A stretch of 64,000 bases of DNA from assembly GCF_024586455.1 (NCBI RefSeq), contig NC_065919.1, forward strand, positions 16,734,017-16,798,016, given 5' to 3'. The first letter of the stretch is position 1. Each line of letters starts with the position of its first letter. Made by a program: the position numbers and the translations under genes. The notes under the pieces are model-generated. The model searched no databases and was not told the origin of the DNA. It saw only the letters and a list, made by a program, of their open reading frames with translations. The stretch comes from Bactrocera neohumeralis (Eukaryota > Arthropoda > Insecta > Diptera > Tephritidae). Below, piece after piece: positions 22,401 through 35,853 of the stretch.

Positions 22401-24039
22401 GCATCAAACAAATTATTTTCAATATCAAACTGATTATTTTAATATCTTATTTTCACCGCTTTTACAATTTCATGACAAACTGTCGATTATCTCACGCACC
22501 TTATTTATTTGTTATGCAGTATCGCTAAAAAATAAAAACAAAATAAACGCGGAACGATCATTTCTCTTTTGCAAGACTACAGAAGTTTGGGAAAAACGAA
22601 CTATTTTGCAGTAAACAAACATTCTTCAGCTCCCCACAACAATATTATTAAACTAAAGCAAACAATCAACTGATTATTTGTACACGTTGTAAACTTTGTA
22701 ACTGAATTTATTGCAGGACAGACTACTAATGCCATTTGTTAAATGTGGAGCTTCAAATCACAGTACTTTTAACTTTCGGTTTGACAATAAATAAACAAGT
22801 ATATAGTACATGACATAGTCAAATACACTATAATTTGATTTTGTGTTGTTTATGATATACATATTTGCCTGTTAATCTACTACTTACATGGCGCTGCAAT
22901 TAAGAAACCGCTGAACATATGAAGGTACGCTATGTAAATTTGCTTTATATTATCATCAAAACACATAGTAAAACTTTAAACACTTGAAAAGGAACACACT
23001 TAAAACATTTTCACAATATAACTTGACTTGCTCTTATTTCTTAACAATTTTGTGAAACACATACATTTACTTCGACTTTGCAGCCACACACACTCTTCCC
23101 CGTTTTACATTTTTCTTACAACGCACACATATAGAAGGCACACGATTATTTAAATACACGGAATTTTAATTTAACTCTTAATATCCGGCAATTTTTGATT
23201 TATTCGCTGAACTATTATTAATTTCACATAAATATTATTCAATTAATCAAATTGGCTTCAACGAAAAGAAACAACCGCGACACAAAAGAAAATGGTTTCC
23301 TTTTCCGTTAGTTTTACATATGTTCAGTTCGTATAGGGTAACTCAGATTGACAAGAAAACCAAATTCACAGGGTGCTCAGTAGCCGATATACATGTAATC
23401 GAATATACGTTGAACCAAAAAACTTGTGAAATATGTTACAATTTCGAAAATAACTTTTTGATTTAATAATAATAAATAATTAATTTTTTTATACTGTCAT
23501 ACACTTACTTACTTAGCAACTATTGGTATACTTGTATATCTCTACCGATTTAAATCTGTGCAATGGCAGTTACACATCTCTAAAAGTAAACATTTGACAA
23601 TTGACTCCTGTCAGCTGTGCAGGCAAAGAAAATTGGGGAGGAATTTATATCTTAAATTAAAACAGCCAAGTTATTGTTTATGCAGAAATTTCAACGTTTG
23701 TTATTAAAAATCTAAAAACAATACTTTAATATAGAGAATAGTATGCAACGTTATATACCACAAGTGTTGTAATTTTAATATATAAAATCGGTGAAGTGCT
23801 AATCACTATAAAATAATCTCTGGCGCAGAGTAATTTGAAAGTCATTCCGAAAAGTAAAATTTGAAGTGCGTAAAACCAAAAATTGCATAATTAAAATTAC
23901 AGCACCGAGAATTTATTAAACCATCTTTACAGTGTTGTTGCAGGCACGAAAAATGGTTTAGATTAAAAACGGAGGGTGTACAAAATCGGAAGTAAAATTT
24001 TGTCCAGTTTATAGCAACTAGGAAATAATCAACTTATAG
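22401..24039. other. Intergenic region between cyclase and Hmt-1-like gene
   Basis: Strongly AT-rich, no open frames over 60 codons. It must contain the Hmt-1 promoter and probably a 5' UTR exon. No repeat family was recognised. Confidence 0.4.
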
Positions 24040-25021
24040 GTATGTACATGTTCTTGCTTTAGCTTCCACAAGAAATAAACAACCTCTTATAACCACAAAT
24101 AGAAAAATTAAACATTTATATATGTAAGTTTTCAGTCCAGTCTAATAACACATATTTAAAAACATTTTACAACAAATTTTTATTCGTATTGTTGTTGTTT
24201 TACGCTAAACTTCGATGGAAATAAAATCTAACAATTGTTTGTTTGTTTGCTGCTTCAATTATCAATTGTCTGGGCAGGCGAGTGTCACAAAACCCATATA
24301 GATCAAAATCAGACTTGCTAATTAAGTACATATTCCCATTTTGCATTTCGTGTCGCCTACAAATTAATATTATTCCCCTATGAAATAATAATTAAATCAA
24401 GGAATTATCTATTAGATATCCATTTCGTGTATGATCTGATAAGCAATTATCGCATTAAGTAATTTATGTTTTAATTTATATAAGCAGAAAAAAAGTTTAA
24501 TTTGGTTTACAAATACAAAAGATTCCAGACAGACACAGAGTCGAAGTTGGCTAAATTGCCACAGCTCGTAATGCTGATCATTTATTTATATATTGTAAGG
24601 GGTATCCAATGCTTTTTTCTGGCTGTTACAAACTTTGCGACAAACTTAACATACATAGTATATATTGGTATAAGTGGTTGGCGTGCATTCAAAAACTTTA
24701 GATATCCTAACTAATTACAAAACTAAAAGTCATCGTCAACGCCCATGTAACCGTGCCATTTTTGCAAACTAAATATTTCTTGTGAAATAATTATGTTGTA
24801 ATTTAAGCTTAGCTGCTTTTGCAATAATTCAGTCAAATCACAATTCGCCGTATATTTTTTTCTTATCAATTTGACGTCCGTCAAAGCGCTCAACGACAAT
24901 TATATCTACACACGTATTTGTACATAAATACACACTGCACCAATTATGTGTAATATGTACTAATTTATTTATGATATTTATAAAGCACACAGCATTGTAG
25001 TATTTTCACATATACTTTCAG
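24040..25021 (+). other. Candidate 5' UTR intron of the Hmt-1-like gene
   Basis: A GTATGT donor-like site at 24040 and a TTTCAG acceptor at 25016-25021 bracket 982 bp ending 33 nt before the Hmt-1 ATG. The segment carries a copy of the 3' part of repeat A at about 24500-24690. Upstream, about 23600-24039, AT-rich sequence without frames could hold the promoter and 5' UTR exon. No TATA box is convincing. Confidence 0.35.
24500..24715 (+). repeat. Repeat A, 3' part only
   Basis: Begins at ccagacagacacagagtcg, followed by cacagctcgtaatgctgatc and a gttacaaactttgcgacaaa tail ending in tacatagtatatat. Lies in the candidate Hmt-1 5' UTR intron. Confidence 0.55.
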
Positions 25022-25054
25022 CATCTAAGTAAAACAACATCAAGAAAAAACAAG

Positions 25055-28000
25055 ATGCTCTACTGTCCGCCGAATGTAACATTTTCGCAAATTTGGATAA
25101 ACAATGGCATATCACATTGTTTTATGGACACAATTGGCAATGGGGTGGCAAGTGGTTTTATGCTGCTCATGGGCACAGTACAACTACTAATGTATCGCAA
25201 ATATGCCACACGCAATGATCCGACGCATATCACCAAATCGCGCTTATACGCTTTGCAGCTCTTTCTATTATTCTTCTTTCCTATATTGGCATTAGTAAGA
25301 TTCCTCTTAAATGCACGTGTCTACCCAGATCATGCAGTTTATGGATATATGGTGAGTTTTGTGTATAAAAACTTTAGCTTTTCATTATATATTTGTATAA
25401 ATTTCGCTCTTTTATTTTTAGATACTCTCAACTGTACTTATTTGCATATCATATCCTTTCTCAGTTTGTGTTATACTGAAGGAACGCTTCTATCAGCTGC
25501 CATCACTACCGACGCGAGGTCATGGCCTCATATTATTACTATTTTGGACTTTGGGTTTTATCAATGAATCACTGGCATTCATAAACCTGCGACATGAAGA
25601 TTGGTGGTTCACACTTAAAACGTTAGTACTCAAAGAGAAATCAATATTTATATGTAATATACAAATTTATATTAATTTATGAAATAAGTATATATATTAT
25701 AATTTATTTGCTCACAATAAAATTTGAAATGTGTCTTATAAATTTTGCTTTAAATTGTAATATAAACTAAACTAAAAGCCATTCTTGTATACCACTTACT
25801 CGACATTATATTTTTGTATGCTTTACATATACATATATGCCAAATGGTAAAATCTCTTGTAGTTTCCCGTTTTTACTTAATTACTGTTTCATTCCTTTCT
25901 TCTTTCTTTTTACAGCAATAAAGATCAAGTGGAAATGGCTTTATTCGTTACGCGCTTTATAACCTCACTATTGATTTTCATATTGGGTCTTAAGGCACCC
26001 GGTATTATGCGGCCTTATGTGCATCTCGATGAACCATCCAATGCGAGCAACAATAATACAGAGCAGGGTTCCGCTTTTCGTAATGCCTTTAAGAAATTGG
26101 CTAAACTATTTCCCTACATGTGGCCCAAAAAAGACGTGATGTTACAATTATCTGTTGTTGTCTGTGTATTATTGCTAATTGCTGGACGCGTTATTAAACT
26201 ATTTTTGCCAATCTATCGCAAAAAGCTGGGTAAGTCAACAATAATCTTATATAATTAAATTTCTTAATATACATACATGTTTCCTGATTGCAGTGGATAG
26301 CCTCACCATACCGCCTATACTCTTCCGTTGGGATTTCGTACTCGTCTATGTTGCATTATCCTTTGTACAAGGCGGTGGCACTGGCACTATGGGACTTTTC
26401 AATAATTTACGTTCTTTCCTGTGGATACGCGTGCAACAGTATACAACGAGAGAAATTGAAGTCGATCTATTCAGTCATTTGCATCAGCTCTCACTGCGTT
26501 GGCATCTACAACGCAAAACTGGCGAAGTTTTACGTGTTATGGATCGTGGCACAGACTCCATTAATAATTTATTAAACTACATTATCTTTTCGATTACGCC
26601 CACTATTGTCGATTTGCTTGTAGCTGTGGTTTTCTTCATCTACGCTTTCAATTGGTGGTTTGGACTGATTGTGTTTCTCACAATGTTTTTGTATATTTGT
26701 AAGTAATGATGAAAAAACAAGAAAAAAACGTTGAGATCGACTGTACCGAAGCTGTAATAACCTTCACAGGAAATTTTTTTGTAGAATGAAGATTGGTGGT
26801 TCACACTCAAAAGACCTTTATATTGATTTTGTTCGGTCAGTTTAAATGACAGCTAAATATATGCTATAGTGGTCCGATTTGAACAGCATATTCTTAAATT
26901 GTACCGCTATGTTGGATAATAATGCATGCCAAATTTCGTGATGATATATCTTCAAATGAAAAGCTTTCAATGCAAAGACTGCATTTTGATCGATCAGTTT
27001 GTATGGCAGCTATATGCTATAGTTGTCCAATCTGAATAATTTGCTCGGAAATTGTAGCGATACCTTGGATAATTGACTATGCCAAATTTCGAGAAGATAG
27101 CTTCTCAAAAAAAAAAGTTTTCCTTACAAGGACTTGAGTTTGTTCCGTCAGGTTATATGGCAGCTATATGCCATAGTTGTTCGATATCGGTGCTTCCGAC
27201 GAATGAGCAGCTTCTTAGTGAGAAAAGCACGTTTACAAAACTTCAGATCGACTGCTCAAAAAAAGAGAGACTAGTTCGCATATATACAAACGGACAGATA
27301 GACGGGCATCAACTCAACTCGTCAGGCTGATAACTTATACATACATATACTCTGTAGGGTCTCCGACGTTTCCCTTTGGGTGTTACTAACATCGTGACGA
27401 ACTTAAAATACCCAGTATATAAAAATATTGTTTATAACCTAAAAAATATAAATTTTTTCAGTGGCCACCATTTTGGTTACCGAATGGCGCACTAAGTATC
27501 AGCGTCGCATGAATTTAGCCGATAATGCACAGCGTGCACGCAGTGTTGACTCGCTATTGAATTTCGAAACTGTAAAATATTACGGCGCTGAACAGTATGA
27601 GGTTGAGGAATACCGGCAGGCCATCGTAAAATATCAGGTACCCACATATACAAAAAATTTAACTTAACAAATATATCTAATATATATTTTTTTTAATCCT
27701 AGAAAGAGGAATTCCTCTCCATGCTGACACTCAACTTACTTAACACCTCTCAAAATATTATACTCTGTCTCGGCTTGCTCTGCGGCTCAATGCTGTGTGT
27801 CTATTTAGTTGCGCATCATCAGACGCTCACCGTCGGTGACTTTGTACTCTTCTTCACCTACCTTATGGATCTTTATATGCCGCTCAATTGGTTTGGCACC
27901 TACTATCGTGCTATACAGAAGAATTTCGTCGATATGGAGAACATGTTCGATCTGTTGAAGGAGGATCAGGAAATTTTTGATGCACCTGGTGCTGCACCAC

Positions 28001-29827
28001 TTATCACCGCTGGTGCGGGCATTGAATTCTCGAATGTAACTTTTGGTTACTCACCCGAGAAGATTGTATTGCGCAATGTGAGCTTCAGCGTGCCACCGGG
28101 TAAAACTGTCGCCATTGTTGGACCATCTGGCGCGGGTAAAAGCACAATTGTACGTTTACTCTTCCGTTTCTATGACGTACAATCCGGTGCGGTGCTAATC
28201 GATGGACAGAATATCAAATTAGTGCAGCAGCAGAGTTTGAGAAAGGCAATTGGTGAGTTAAGAATATAAAATGTTTTTACTTTCGTAATGTGTGGCACGG
28301 CCCGTGTGCTCCGCCAGTACTCATTTAAGATTTCCGATTTTGATTTCCGTCTGTCTGTTAAAGTTTTAAGTGAATATATTACATAAAAAAGGTTAATGAT
28401 GGCATGTACTGCGACATATGACTATTTATCCCACGACAGTCGGGTCTAAGTAACTGAAACGGACCTGTATTTTTATCCAACCAAGGCCTGTCAAGTCGGC
28501 ACTATTCCTCGAAACTACTTCAAGAATGTTTTCTACCGCTACAACAACAACAACCTATTATGATTACGTATATTATACAATTCCAAAAAGGCAGAACTTT
28601 CGTTAGAATTGTCTTTTCGGAGTTGTTGTTGTAGCGGCAGAGCATTAATATAATTTTGTAGAATGGTGCCGAATTGACAGTCTTTGACCGGAAAAAAATC
28701 CGGATTCGTTCCGATTACGTAGAGCCGACTCTCGTAGGAACGAAAGTTTTTGACACATTTCGTAACCATCTCCTTTCCTTCTACGTAACTGTGCCCAAGT
28801 ACTTGATCTCTTAAGTTGATACTGCCTGAAGTCATTTTTGAATAGAACTAAGGTTGTCTTTGTTTTGATAATTTCTCTGTAATACATTCTCTGTTGAAAT
28901 TGATAGTCTAGTACCGGAACCCACTTTTTAACAATAATTACCTCCGTTATTCTCGACCCCATCGGCGAACCGCCGTGAGAGGGTTTTTTTGAGACACTCG
29001 TTTAAACTTGAGTCAGAGTCTTCTTCAGAGTTGTGTTGAACTTTCTCTCGAAGTTAGTCCTCTTCGACCTTTTATTCGTTGCTTCTTTTAATAACCAAGA
29101 CCTCTTTTCGAATCCTATTTTTTTACAATCACTTAAATATCTAAATATATTTCTTACTTAGCCTTCTTTACCTTTTTTATTTCTCTAAATCTATTTACAA
29201 CCTTTCTTTTGCGCAGGCGTGGTGCCACAGGACACTGTACTCTTCAATAACACGATTTTCTACAACATTGAATATGGCAAGATTGGCGCACGCGCCGATG
29301 AAGTGTACGAGGCTGCGCGCTTGGCCGATATACATGAACGGATTTTGGGCTTCCCCGAACGCTATGAAACGAAAGTGGGTGAGCGTGGCTTACGTCTAAG
29401 CGGTGGCGAGAAACAACGTGTTGCCATAGCGCGCACGCTGCTCAAAGCGCCGGTGTTGGTGCTGCTCGATGAGGCCACGTCGGCGCTCGACACCAATACC
29501 GAACGAAATATTCAAGCGGCCTTATCGCGTGTTTGCGCCAATCGCACGACAATTGTAATTGCGCATCGTCTCTCCACAATCATAAACGCCGATGAGATAC
29601 TCGTGCTTAAGGATGGCAACATCGCCGAACGTGGACGACATGAGGAGCTGCTGCAACATAAGGATGGCGTTTACGCCGAGATGTGGATGCAACAGCTCAA
29701 GAACTTGGAAAGTGATGGAGAGGGAGAAAAGAATGTGACAAAGAAAGACAAACCTCCAGCGGAAGACGGTGGTAGTGGCATTAGTGCCGTACTGCGCGCC
29801 GGGCATGCGCACGGTGGTGCGCGCTAA
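25055..29827 (+). CDS. Hmt-1: ABCB6/Hmt-1-like half ABC transporter, complete (7 exons, 850 aa)
   Basis: Exons: 25055-25351, 25422-25621, 25916-26229, 26294-26698, 27462-27637, 27703-28252 and 29217-29827, total 2553 nt, all phases consistent. Order: an N-terminal hydrophobic TMD0 typical of ABCB6/HMT1 (exons 1-3), six-helix transmembrane domain (exons 3-6), then one nucleotide-binding domain. NBD motifs: Walker A GPSGAGKST (exon 6), Q-loop VPQDTVLF, signature LSGGEKQR, Walker B VLVLLDEATSALD and H-loop IAHRLST (exon 7). A half transporter should work as a homodimer. The family moves heavy-metal/thiol conjugates or porphyrins across vacuolar, lysosomal or mitochondrial membranes; the substrate here is inferred from family only. 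Catalytic residues are intact. The ATG at 25055 is the first Met after an acceptor at 25020-25021. Introns hold repeat A and a foldback element. Confidence 0.93.
26740..27425 (+). repeat. Repeat A copy in Hmt-1 intron, with repeated core
   Basis: Contains three successive blocks with a tatggcagctatatgctatag-like phrase (about 26845, 27000 and 27155), each followed by gtccgat/gttcgat. The common tail follows (cgcatatatacaaacggaca, then ctccgacgtttccctttggg and a tataaaaat end). Confidence 0.7.
28432..28750. mobile_element. Foldback element in Hmt-1 intron
   Basis: Left arm cccacgacagtcgggtctaa (28430s) through ctaccgctacaacaacaac (28537-28555). The right arm repeats these in inverse, gttgttgttgtagcggcag (28623-28641) through gtagagccgactctcgtagg (about 28718-28740). 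No coding capacity. Single arms of the same family occur at 31160-31210, 33460-33570 and 53530-53700. Confidence 0.65.
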
Positions 29828-30128
29828 AGCCGTTATGGCGGATAAAAAATTACAAGTGCTTATGAATGGTTATAGACTTTTCTGTGTTTATTTTTTCAAA
29901 CCATATACTATATACATATATATTTATTGTTTTCAAAGTATGCATGTTTGAACAAGTACATATGTGGCATACACGAGTCGGCCTGTTTACATGTATAAAA
30001 TTGTTATGAATGGTGTAATGGAATGTATTTAAACTGTAACGCGTATTGCAGTTCGTGGTTTGTACAATGAAAACTAGAGATCTAGAGATGTGTAGCAAGA
30101 CGCTACTTAAAATATATAGTATAATAGT

Positions 30129-30134
30129 AATAAA
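30129..30134 (+). promoter_or_regulatory. Polyadenylation signal of the Hmt-1-like gene
   Basis: AATAAA, about 300 nt after the stop at 29827. Repeat sequence begins shortly afterwards (about 30180). Confidence 0.5.
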
Positions 30135-30174
30135 ATAATAACAAAATTCAATTTTCGGCGTTTTATACTCATTA

Positions 30175-30350
30175 GTACATAGGTTAGGTGAGGTTTCACT
30201 GGCTGGCTGTCACGCCATACATAGATCTACTACTCCTTTTTATTGCCAGATGGCAGATACATATAAGTAATACATATTTACTTCATTTAATTATATGTCG
30301 GCGGATGTTATACCTGTTTAATTGTAGTTAGAGACGAGGTGAGTTTAAGT
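30175..30350. repeat. Dispersed repeat tail (AGGTTAGGT type)
   Basis: Begins taggttaggtgaggtttcac and contains ccagatggcaga, similar to the 3' end of the non-LTR element at 47205. Probably a non-LTR 3' tail. Confidence 0.4.
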
Positions 30351-30661
30351 AAGTTTAGGTTAGTTGATGAGTATAGATCGTGATTAATCGAAGGATTTGG
30401 AAAAAATGTTAATTTTTGGTAAAGTTGAGAACAAAAAAGTATGATTTTAGGACCAATTTTTAACACAAATTGCCTTGAAAAAATAGTTATAATCGAAAAA
30501 AGCTCTTTCGATCAATCATAAGGTCATCCTATTTAGAAGAACTGTGAAAATTTTCAATAAGATCGCTTCCCTAGTTTCTGAGAAATCAAGCCAACCGACT
30601 TTGTAAACGATGCTTCTAGAAAAGCACGATCAAAGATTGCAGTAGCCGACCGGTCTAACCT

Positions 30662-30915
30662 GGGGGCCTATTCTGTAACTCGATTCGAAAAAAAATTTAC
30701 TCGAATTCGGATTTTTTACATTCTGTAACTCGATTTTCGAATTTTCAAGCCAATTTTCGAATAAAATATTCGTTAGCTTTTGAGTTGTAGAAAGCAAAAA
30801 CGAAAATTGTACGTATTTATTCTGGCACAGGGTGGTACAACTTTCGGATAATTATAAAGTAGATCCGAATTTCGAATAGAATAAATTTTCGAATCGAGAT
30901 ACAGAAAAGGGCCCC
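30662..30915. mobile_element. 254 bp MITE with about 27 bp inverted ends
   Basis: Left end gggggcctattctgtaactc continuing gattcga; right end tcgaatcgagatacagaaaa continuing gggcccc. The two are inverted copies with a few mismatches. The interior repeats the word ctgtaactcgattttcgaat and is noncoding. A target duplication is not clear. Confidence 0.75.
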
Positions 30916-31199
30916 TGACGAACCGCACTCTCAAGGGTTCTATCTTTTTTTAATTACAAAACCCTCAGATAAACAGATAACAGGATGCCAAATAATTTAA
31001 CTTAAAATTTTATCTCTAGCTCTTATTATGACTTAACAATTTTAAGAATAATTCGATCACTTTTTCAATTAGCTAATATACATAATATTTACAAACCATA
31101 CATACACTCAAGATCAAAATTGACCTGGATTGGTCCTTATTAACAGCACGCGTGTGTTACCACGATAGTCGGGTCTTCGTAACGGGAACGGACCCAGAT

Positions 31200-31870
31200 T
31201 TTTATCCTGTCAATGTCATCGTACATCTCGTACAGCTCATAGTTCTATCGACTGCCGTATTCGCCGTTGCCAATACGCAAAGTTCCATAAATATACCGCA
31301 GAACCTTTCTCTCGAAAACTCGTAACGTCGACTCATCAGTTGTTGTCATCGTCCATGCCTTCGCACTAAATAGAAGCATGGGAATGATGAGTGACTTGTA
31401 GAGTTTTATCTTTGTTCGTCGAGAGAGCACCTGTTGGCAAGAGTTATTCTGAGTTGGAATTCGAAGCTGACATTGTTATTGGTGTTAATACTGGTTCCAA
31501 GATAGACGAAACTATCTACGGCTTCGAAGTTATGACTGTCAACAGTGACGTGGGAGCCATGTCGCGAGTGCGAGAAGTGTTTGTTTGATGACAGGAGATA
31601 TTTCGTCTTACTCTCGTTCACTCCAGACCCATTTGCTCGCTTCCTTATCCATTATGGACAAAGTAGATTCTGGGGAAAGCAGAACTAACGACAGAACGGT
31701 TGCGCGGTTATTGCGACCAATGATATACCTTCTCTATTTAGCTCTGCAGCTCGTATTTTTTCTCCAGCAATTGTAGAAATCACACGATAGGGATGCTCCG
31801 TGTCTGAAACCTCGTTTCGTAGCGAACAGCTCGGAGATGTACTTCCCGATCATAAGTGCAATTGGAGCAA
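31200..31870 (-). mobile_element. Non-LTR retrotransposon fragment
   Basis: Minus-strand pieces: SHVTVDSHNFEAVDSFVYLG, KIKLYKSLIIPMLLFSAKAW and ESTLRVFERKVLRYIYGTLR, the reverse-transcriptase thumb and tail of the endonuclease/reverse-transcriptase family. There are frameshifts. Confidence 0.75.
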
Positions 31871-34025
31871 TATGTCTCGCGATTAACAAAATATTTTTAC
31901 TTTAAAAAATTCTTAATTACAGATCTCTTACACCTACCTTGAAGGCTCTAAAATAAATAAAGTTGTAAAAGCAAAAATTTTCTATGGATAACTTAATTCT
32001 GCTATTGCCATCAAAATTTATTATCGATAAGATCGAGAATAGCGATTTCCACAACGGCCAGCTCTAAGTTAACAGAATTGACGCAGATTTTATCCGGCCA
32101 AGTCTGTTATTCTGACCCAAGTGCTTGATCTAACCCTATTTGAATCTGTATGAAAATGAGTTTACGCAGAATATATCAAGCTAACTCCTTCTCCACTTGA
32201 TCCTTCCGGTGCAAAGAAAGTCGCACTTTTCTTCTGATCACCTCAAGAGTATTAATTCTTTCAAACTACTTAAATATGTTTTAACTAGCTCATCGTTTTA
32301 TACCACCAAAAGACACGACCATTTGATCGATGCTCAAAAATTTTCTAGTAGGTACTTGTATCATTTTGGGATCGGTTCGAAATGTAAGGTGTTTTGGTTA
32401 AACTTGAAAAATCGGAAGCATCTTCAGAACAGCGATTAGTCAATTGATTCTTCCTCTTTAACTTCGAAGCGAGAACGGCAAGCAGTGTCTGTCAGGATGA
32501 TTAGTTTTATCGGCTCTATGTCAATCAGACAAAGACAAGTCGTTATGACATGGAATTTTACAAGTAAACTTCCGCCAAGTAATGTCTGTGGTACTCCCCA
32601 AAACTACTTGCATAATTGTAATAACAGTATATATATCTGTAGGTGCTAAAGACTGTAGCGAATTACGCCGGATCTTTGTAATGTAAAAAAAGTCTGTTCA
32701 AATGCATATCACTTGTGTATCTTAGACCTAAGCATTTTTGTTCACTGGGTTATTCGTGTGTATACAACCCTTCAATTAGGCTCGTTGTGACTATAACTGA
32801 GGTCAATGGCGTTGCAAAAAAATGAGCAAAAATGTTTAATCAGTAATCAGGAGTACAATTAGATGTGAAGTTGTTTCAAAGTGAACGAGTGCCTGATGAT
32901 AACTGAGAGTGAGAGTAAATGCTGATTTACGTACACTCATACACCAAAAAAAAAAAACATTAAACTCAACATTTGCAATGTGAACCCCTGCAAGAAAAAT
33001 ATTTGTACTTTTATACTTATATTGGATATCAAAATCCTTCAAACTTATGTCTTCAGCGTATCTCACAACCAGCGAGTATTAGTCAGTCTTTCCAAAATGA
33101 CTTTTTTTTCGTAAACCATGCAAAGATCCAAGTTGTATGATGAAATACAGTTTGGCACATATTTATTGAACATTCTTATACACTAACTCCCGGAAACATA
33201 CTCTAGAAGGCACCGTTTGAATTCTGTCTTACCCAACGACTGCTCACTTGCTTCTAAATGCTCTTTTAAAATCGTTTGTGCTTCAGTTTTCCCCACGTGC
33301 TTAGGTAATTCTTTATTTTTGAATCCATCTTATTGAAAAATACTAGAGGAAATTTTTAATAATGAGGGCGGTACGATAAATAATTTATCTCACCACCCCA
33401 TGGCGCCTCTAACGCATGAGAAATATATTGTAGTTGGAGAGAGGCAAAAGCGTCGATAGAGCGTCGTTCCCACGACTATCGGGTCAGCATAACTGGATTT
33501 TTATCTAACACGGCAGCACTCCTCCAAATTACTTAAGGAATATTTTCTGCCGCTACAACAACAACATGTCTGGGTATTAGTACAATTCGACGAAGATTGG
33601 CAATTTAATGATAAAATAGTGCTTTTCCATCGGGAAATGGCAACTTTGTAACCAAACTTGAAAGGTCACTCGTTAGTCAGAAATTTTGGTCGAATGAGGA
33701 GATTATTCCACCATGGAAGTACGGAAATAAAAAGAATACATTCCATGTTTGAACTTTTGATTGAAAATATGGGATTTTTTTCGTCATTACGTCAATATAA
33801 GGGGGAAAAATAAAAAACCCTAAACTTGTTATTTGAATATTTGACACACATTTTGAGCTTATGTAAAAAAACTCTAAAACAGAAGTTATAGACCTTTTCA
33901 TTACCTACGACATTGCCATATAACTTATTTCTATGGGGCTCGTAGATTTGCCAGTAATCGAGATAAACCATTATAAACCCTTAAAAATTCAACCACTTTC
34001 TTTTCCCGACCTCAGATTACCCGCA
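31871..34025. other. Intergenic, no gene seen; one foldback arm at 33460-33570
   Basis: Low-complexity and degenerate repeat sequence. The cccacgactatcgggtcagc word and the ctgccgctacaacaacaaca word at 33470 and 33548 match the foldback family of the Hmt-1 intron. Confidence 0.4.
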
Positions 34026-34029
34026 AATT

Positions 34030-34440
34030 ATTTTTCCCTTAATGTTTGTTATTTTATCTTTCGCTTCCGATGGGTTGTTTTCAAAGATTAGTTACCTTGG
34101 TCTTGAGATGAATATTTTAAGTCACTGTAAGGAACACAAAAAACTTTCCCCAACATTTCTTATGAATTTTTCTCAGAATGTTTGTCATTTTATCTTTCGT
34201 TTCCAATGGATTGTTTTCAAAGATTAGTTACCCTGGTCTTGAGATGAATATTTTAAGTTACTGTAGAGAACACAAAAAGCTTTTCCCAATATTTCTTATG
34301 AATTTTTCTCAGAATGTTTGTCATTTTATCTTTCGTTTCCAATGGATTGTTTTCAAAGATTAGCTGTCCAGATTAAAATGAATATTTTGAGTTACTGTAA
34401 AGAACACAAAAAGCTTTCCTCAGTATTTCTTATGTATTGG
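34030..34440. repeat. 136 bp tandem repeat, nearly 3 copies
   Basis: Units start at about 34042, 34178 and 34314, each with atgtttgtyattttatcttt, ttgttttcaaagattagtta and aacacaaaaarctttycc. The first two are very similar; the third is diverged after the ggattgttttcaaagattag word. The open frames here are only a by-product of the repeat. Confidence 0.85.
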
Positions 34441-35462
34441 AACGCCAGCGTTTAACCAACTTCTTCGCCAGATTTAACACTGCTTGACTTTTTCTATTTT
34501 CGAAACACAAATATGCACTGCAGCGAACTCATCTTAAGACCGCACGCTTTTCCGCAAGCTTTTCCGGATCAAATTAAACATTGGCGCGCCTACATTGACT
34601 TAAACAATTACAAAAATATATTTAAATTATGTTCTTAAAAAAATTTAGCTGCAATATATTTCATATATTCTCCAAAGCAAAATTTCCTACAGGGTAGTAA
34701 AGGGATTTCAATGGAGTTGTCTGTATGTTAACTGTGTTCATATATACAACTGCTAAAGCATGATTTTTACACAAATCACAGCGCACATCTATATACATAT
34801 GTATGTATGCACAAAAGTCAAACAGCAACACACGCACACTCACACACCGACACACATATGCACATTTTTGCATATCATTCATTCATAAATGTCACAGCTC
34901 CTTTTAACACATTCCTATGTACACACATATGCAGCCACACAAATCTTGCCGCCAATATATTTGTATATGCCAGTCAGTGAGTAAAGAAATTTAACACGCA
35001 GCATTATGTATGTATATGTTCTACATAAATATGTAGACGGAAACATATAGACATGTGAGTGTGTGCGTGTGCGCTCTTTTCTCTTGCAGTCTTATCTACG
35101 AAAGTGAAAAACAAAATAATGCCGAACATCAAGTCGAACACCCTTACTTCCTAGCTTGCGGTCAAGCAGCGCTTTAGTACGGGTTTTGAACGCGTCGCGT
35201 ACGAAACTCATCAAGTGTAAAGCACAGTTTCAAGGCAGCAGGACATTGAGGCAATTTTCAAAGACATTTCGTTGTGTTTCCGGTTGCACTAAGTGCGTGT
35301 GTGTGTGTGCGTACGCTTTTTAAAATCGATATATATACTCACATACATATACATATATGTATGTATGTGCGAAATCTTATTGATAACCGGATATTAGTGA
35401 ATAGTTTGATTTTGTAGTGATTTACTGTTATATGAAAACCGCTTTTGTCTTACAAATCTGCT
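34441..35462. other. Region upstream of the cv-d-like gene, short ATGTAT/CACACA repeats
   Basis: Contains many TACATATGTATG and CACACAC tracts and no coding frame. Probable upstream regulatory DNA, but no specific site can be defended. Confidence 0.35.
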
Positions 35463-35853
35463 ATATAAGCGCCTGTGTGTGTGTGTGTGAATATTTTGTG
35501 CCGTCTGCGAGCATACCACAAGCGTATTTAGCGTTATCAGCTCCAAAAAATTATAAAACCAGCGCATATACATACTTACATATATAATATATAGTATACT
35601 ATATATATTTATATATATATATATTTTTGTTTATATATGCAAAGATTGAATGAAACGCTTGTGTGATCCAAAATATGTGAACCACCAGTGAAATGCGCGC
35701 AGAGTAAACATAATCAACAACAAAAATACACACATTAAACAAGAAAAGCCAACGTGCAAAGTGCAACACAGTGCAGTTAAAGGATCATAGCATCATAACA
35801 TAACAGATAATCGAAATTTATACAAATTTTATTACACAGTTCTTAGCACCGGG
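35463..35853 (+). promoter_or_regulatory. Candidate promoter and 5' UTR of the cv-d-like gene
   Basis: TATATAAGC at about 35462-35470 would place a start near 35495. The following sequence up to the ATG at 35854 is A- and CA-rich without upstream splice sites and looks like a fly 5' leader. TG runs and ATATAC repeats are dense here, so the TATA match could be chance. Confidence 0.3.

Noticed and set aside
34042..34363. Two similar 61-codon open frames
   Set aside because: They are successive units of a 136 bp tandem repeat, not a gene family.
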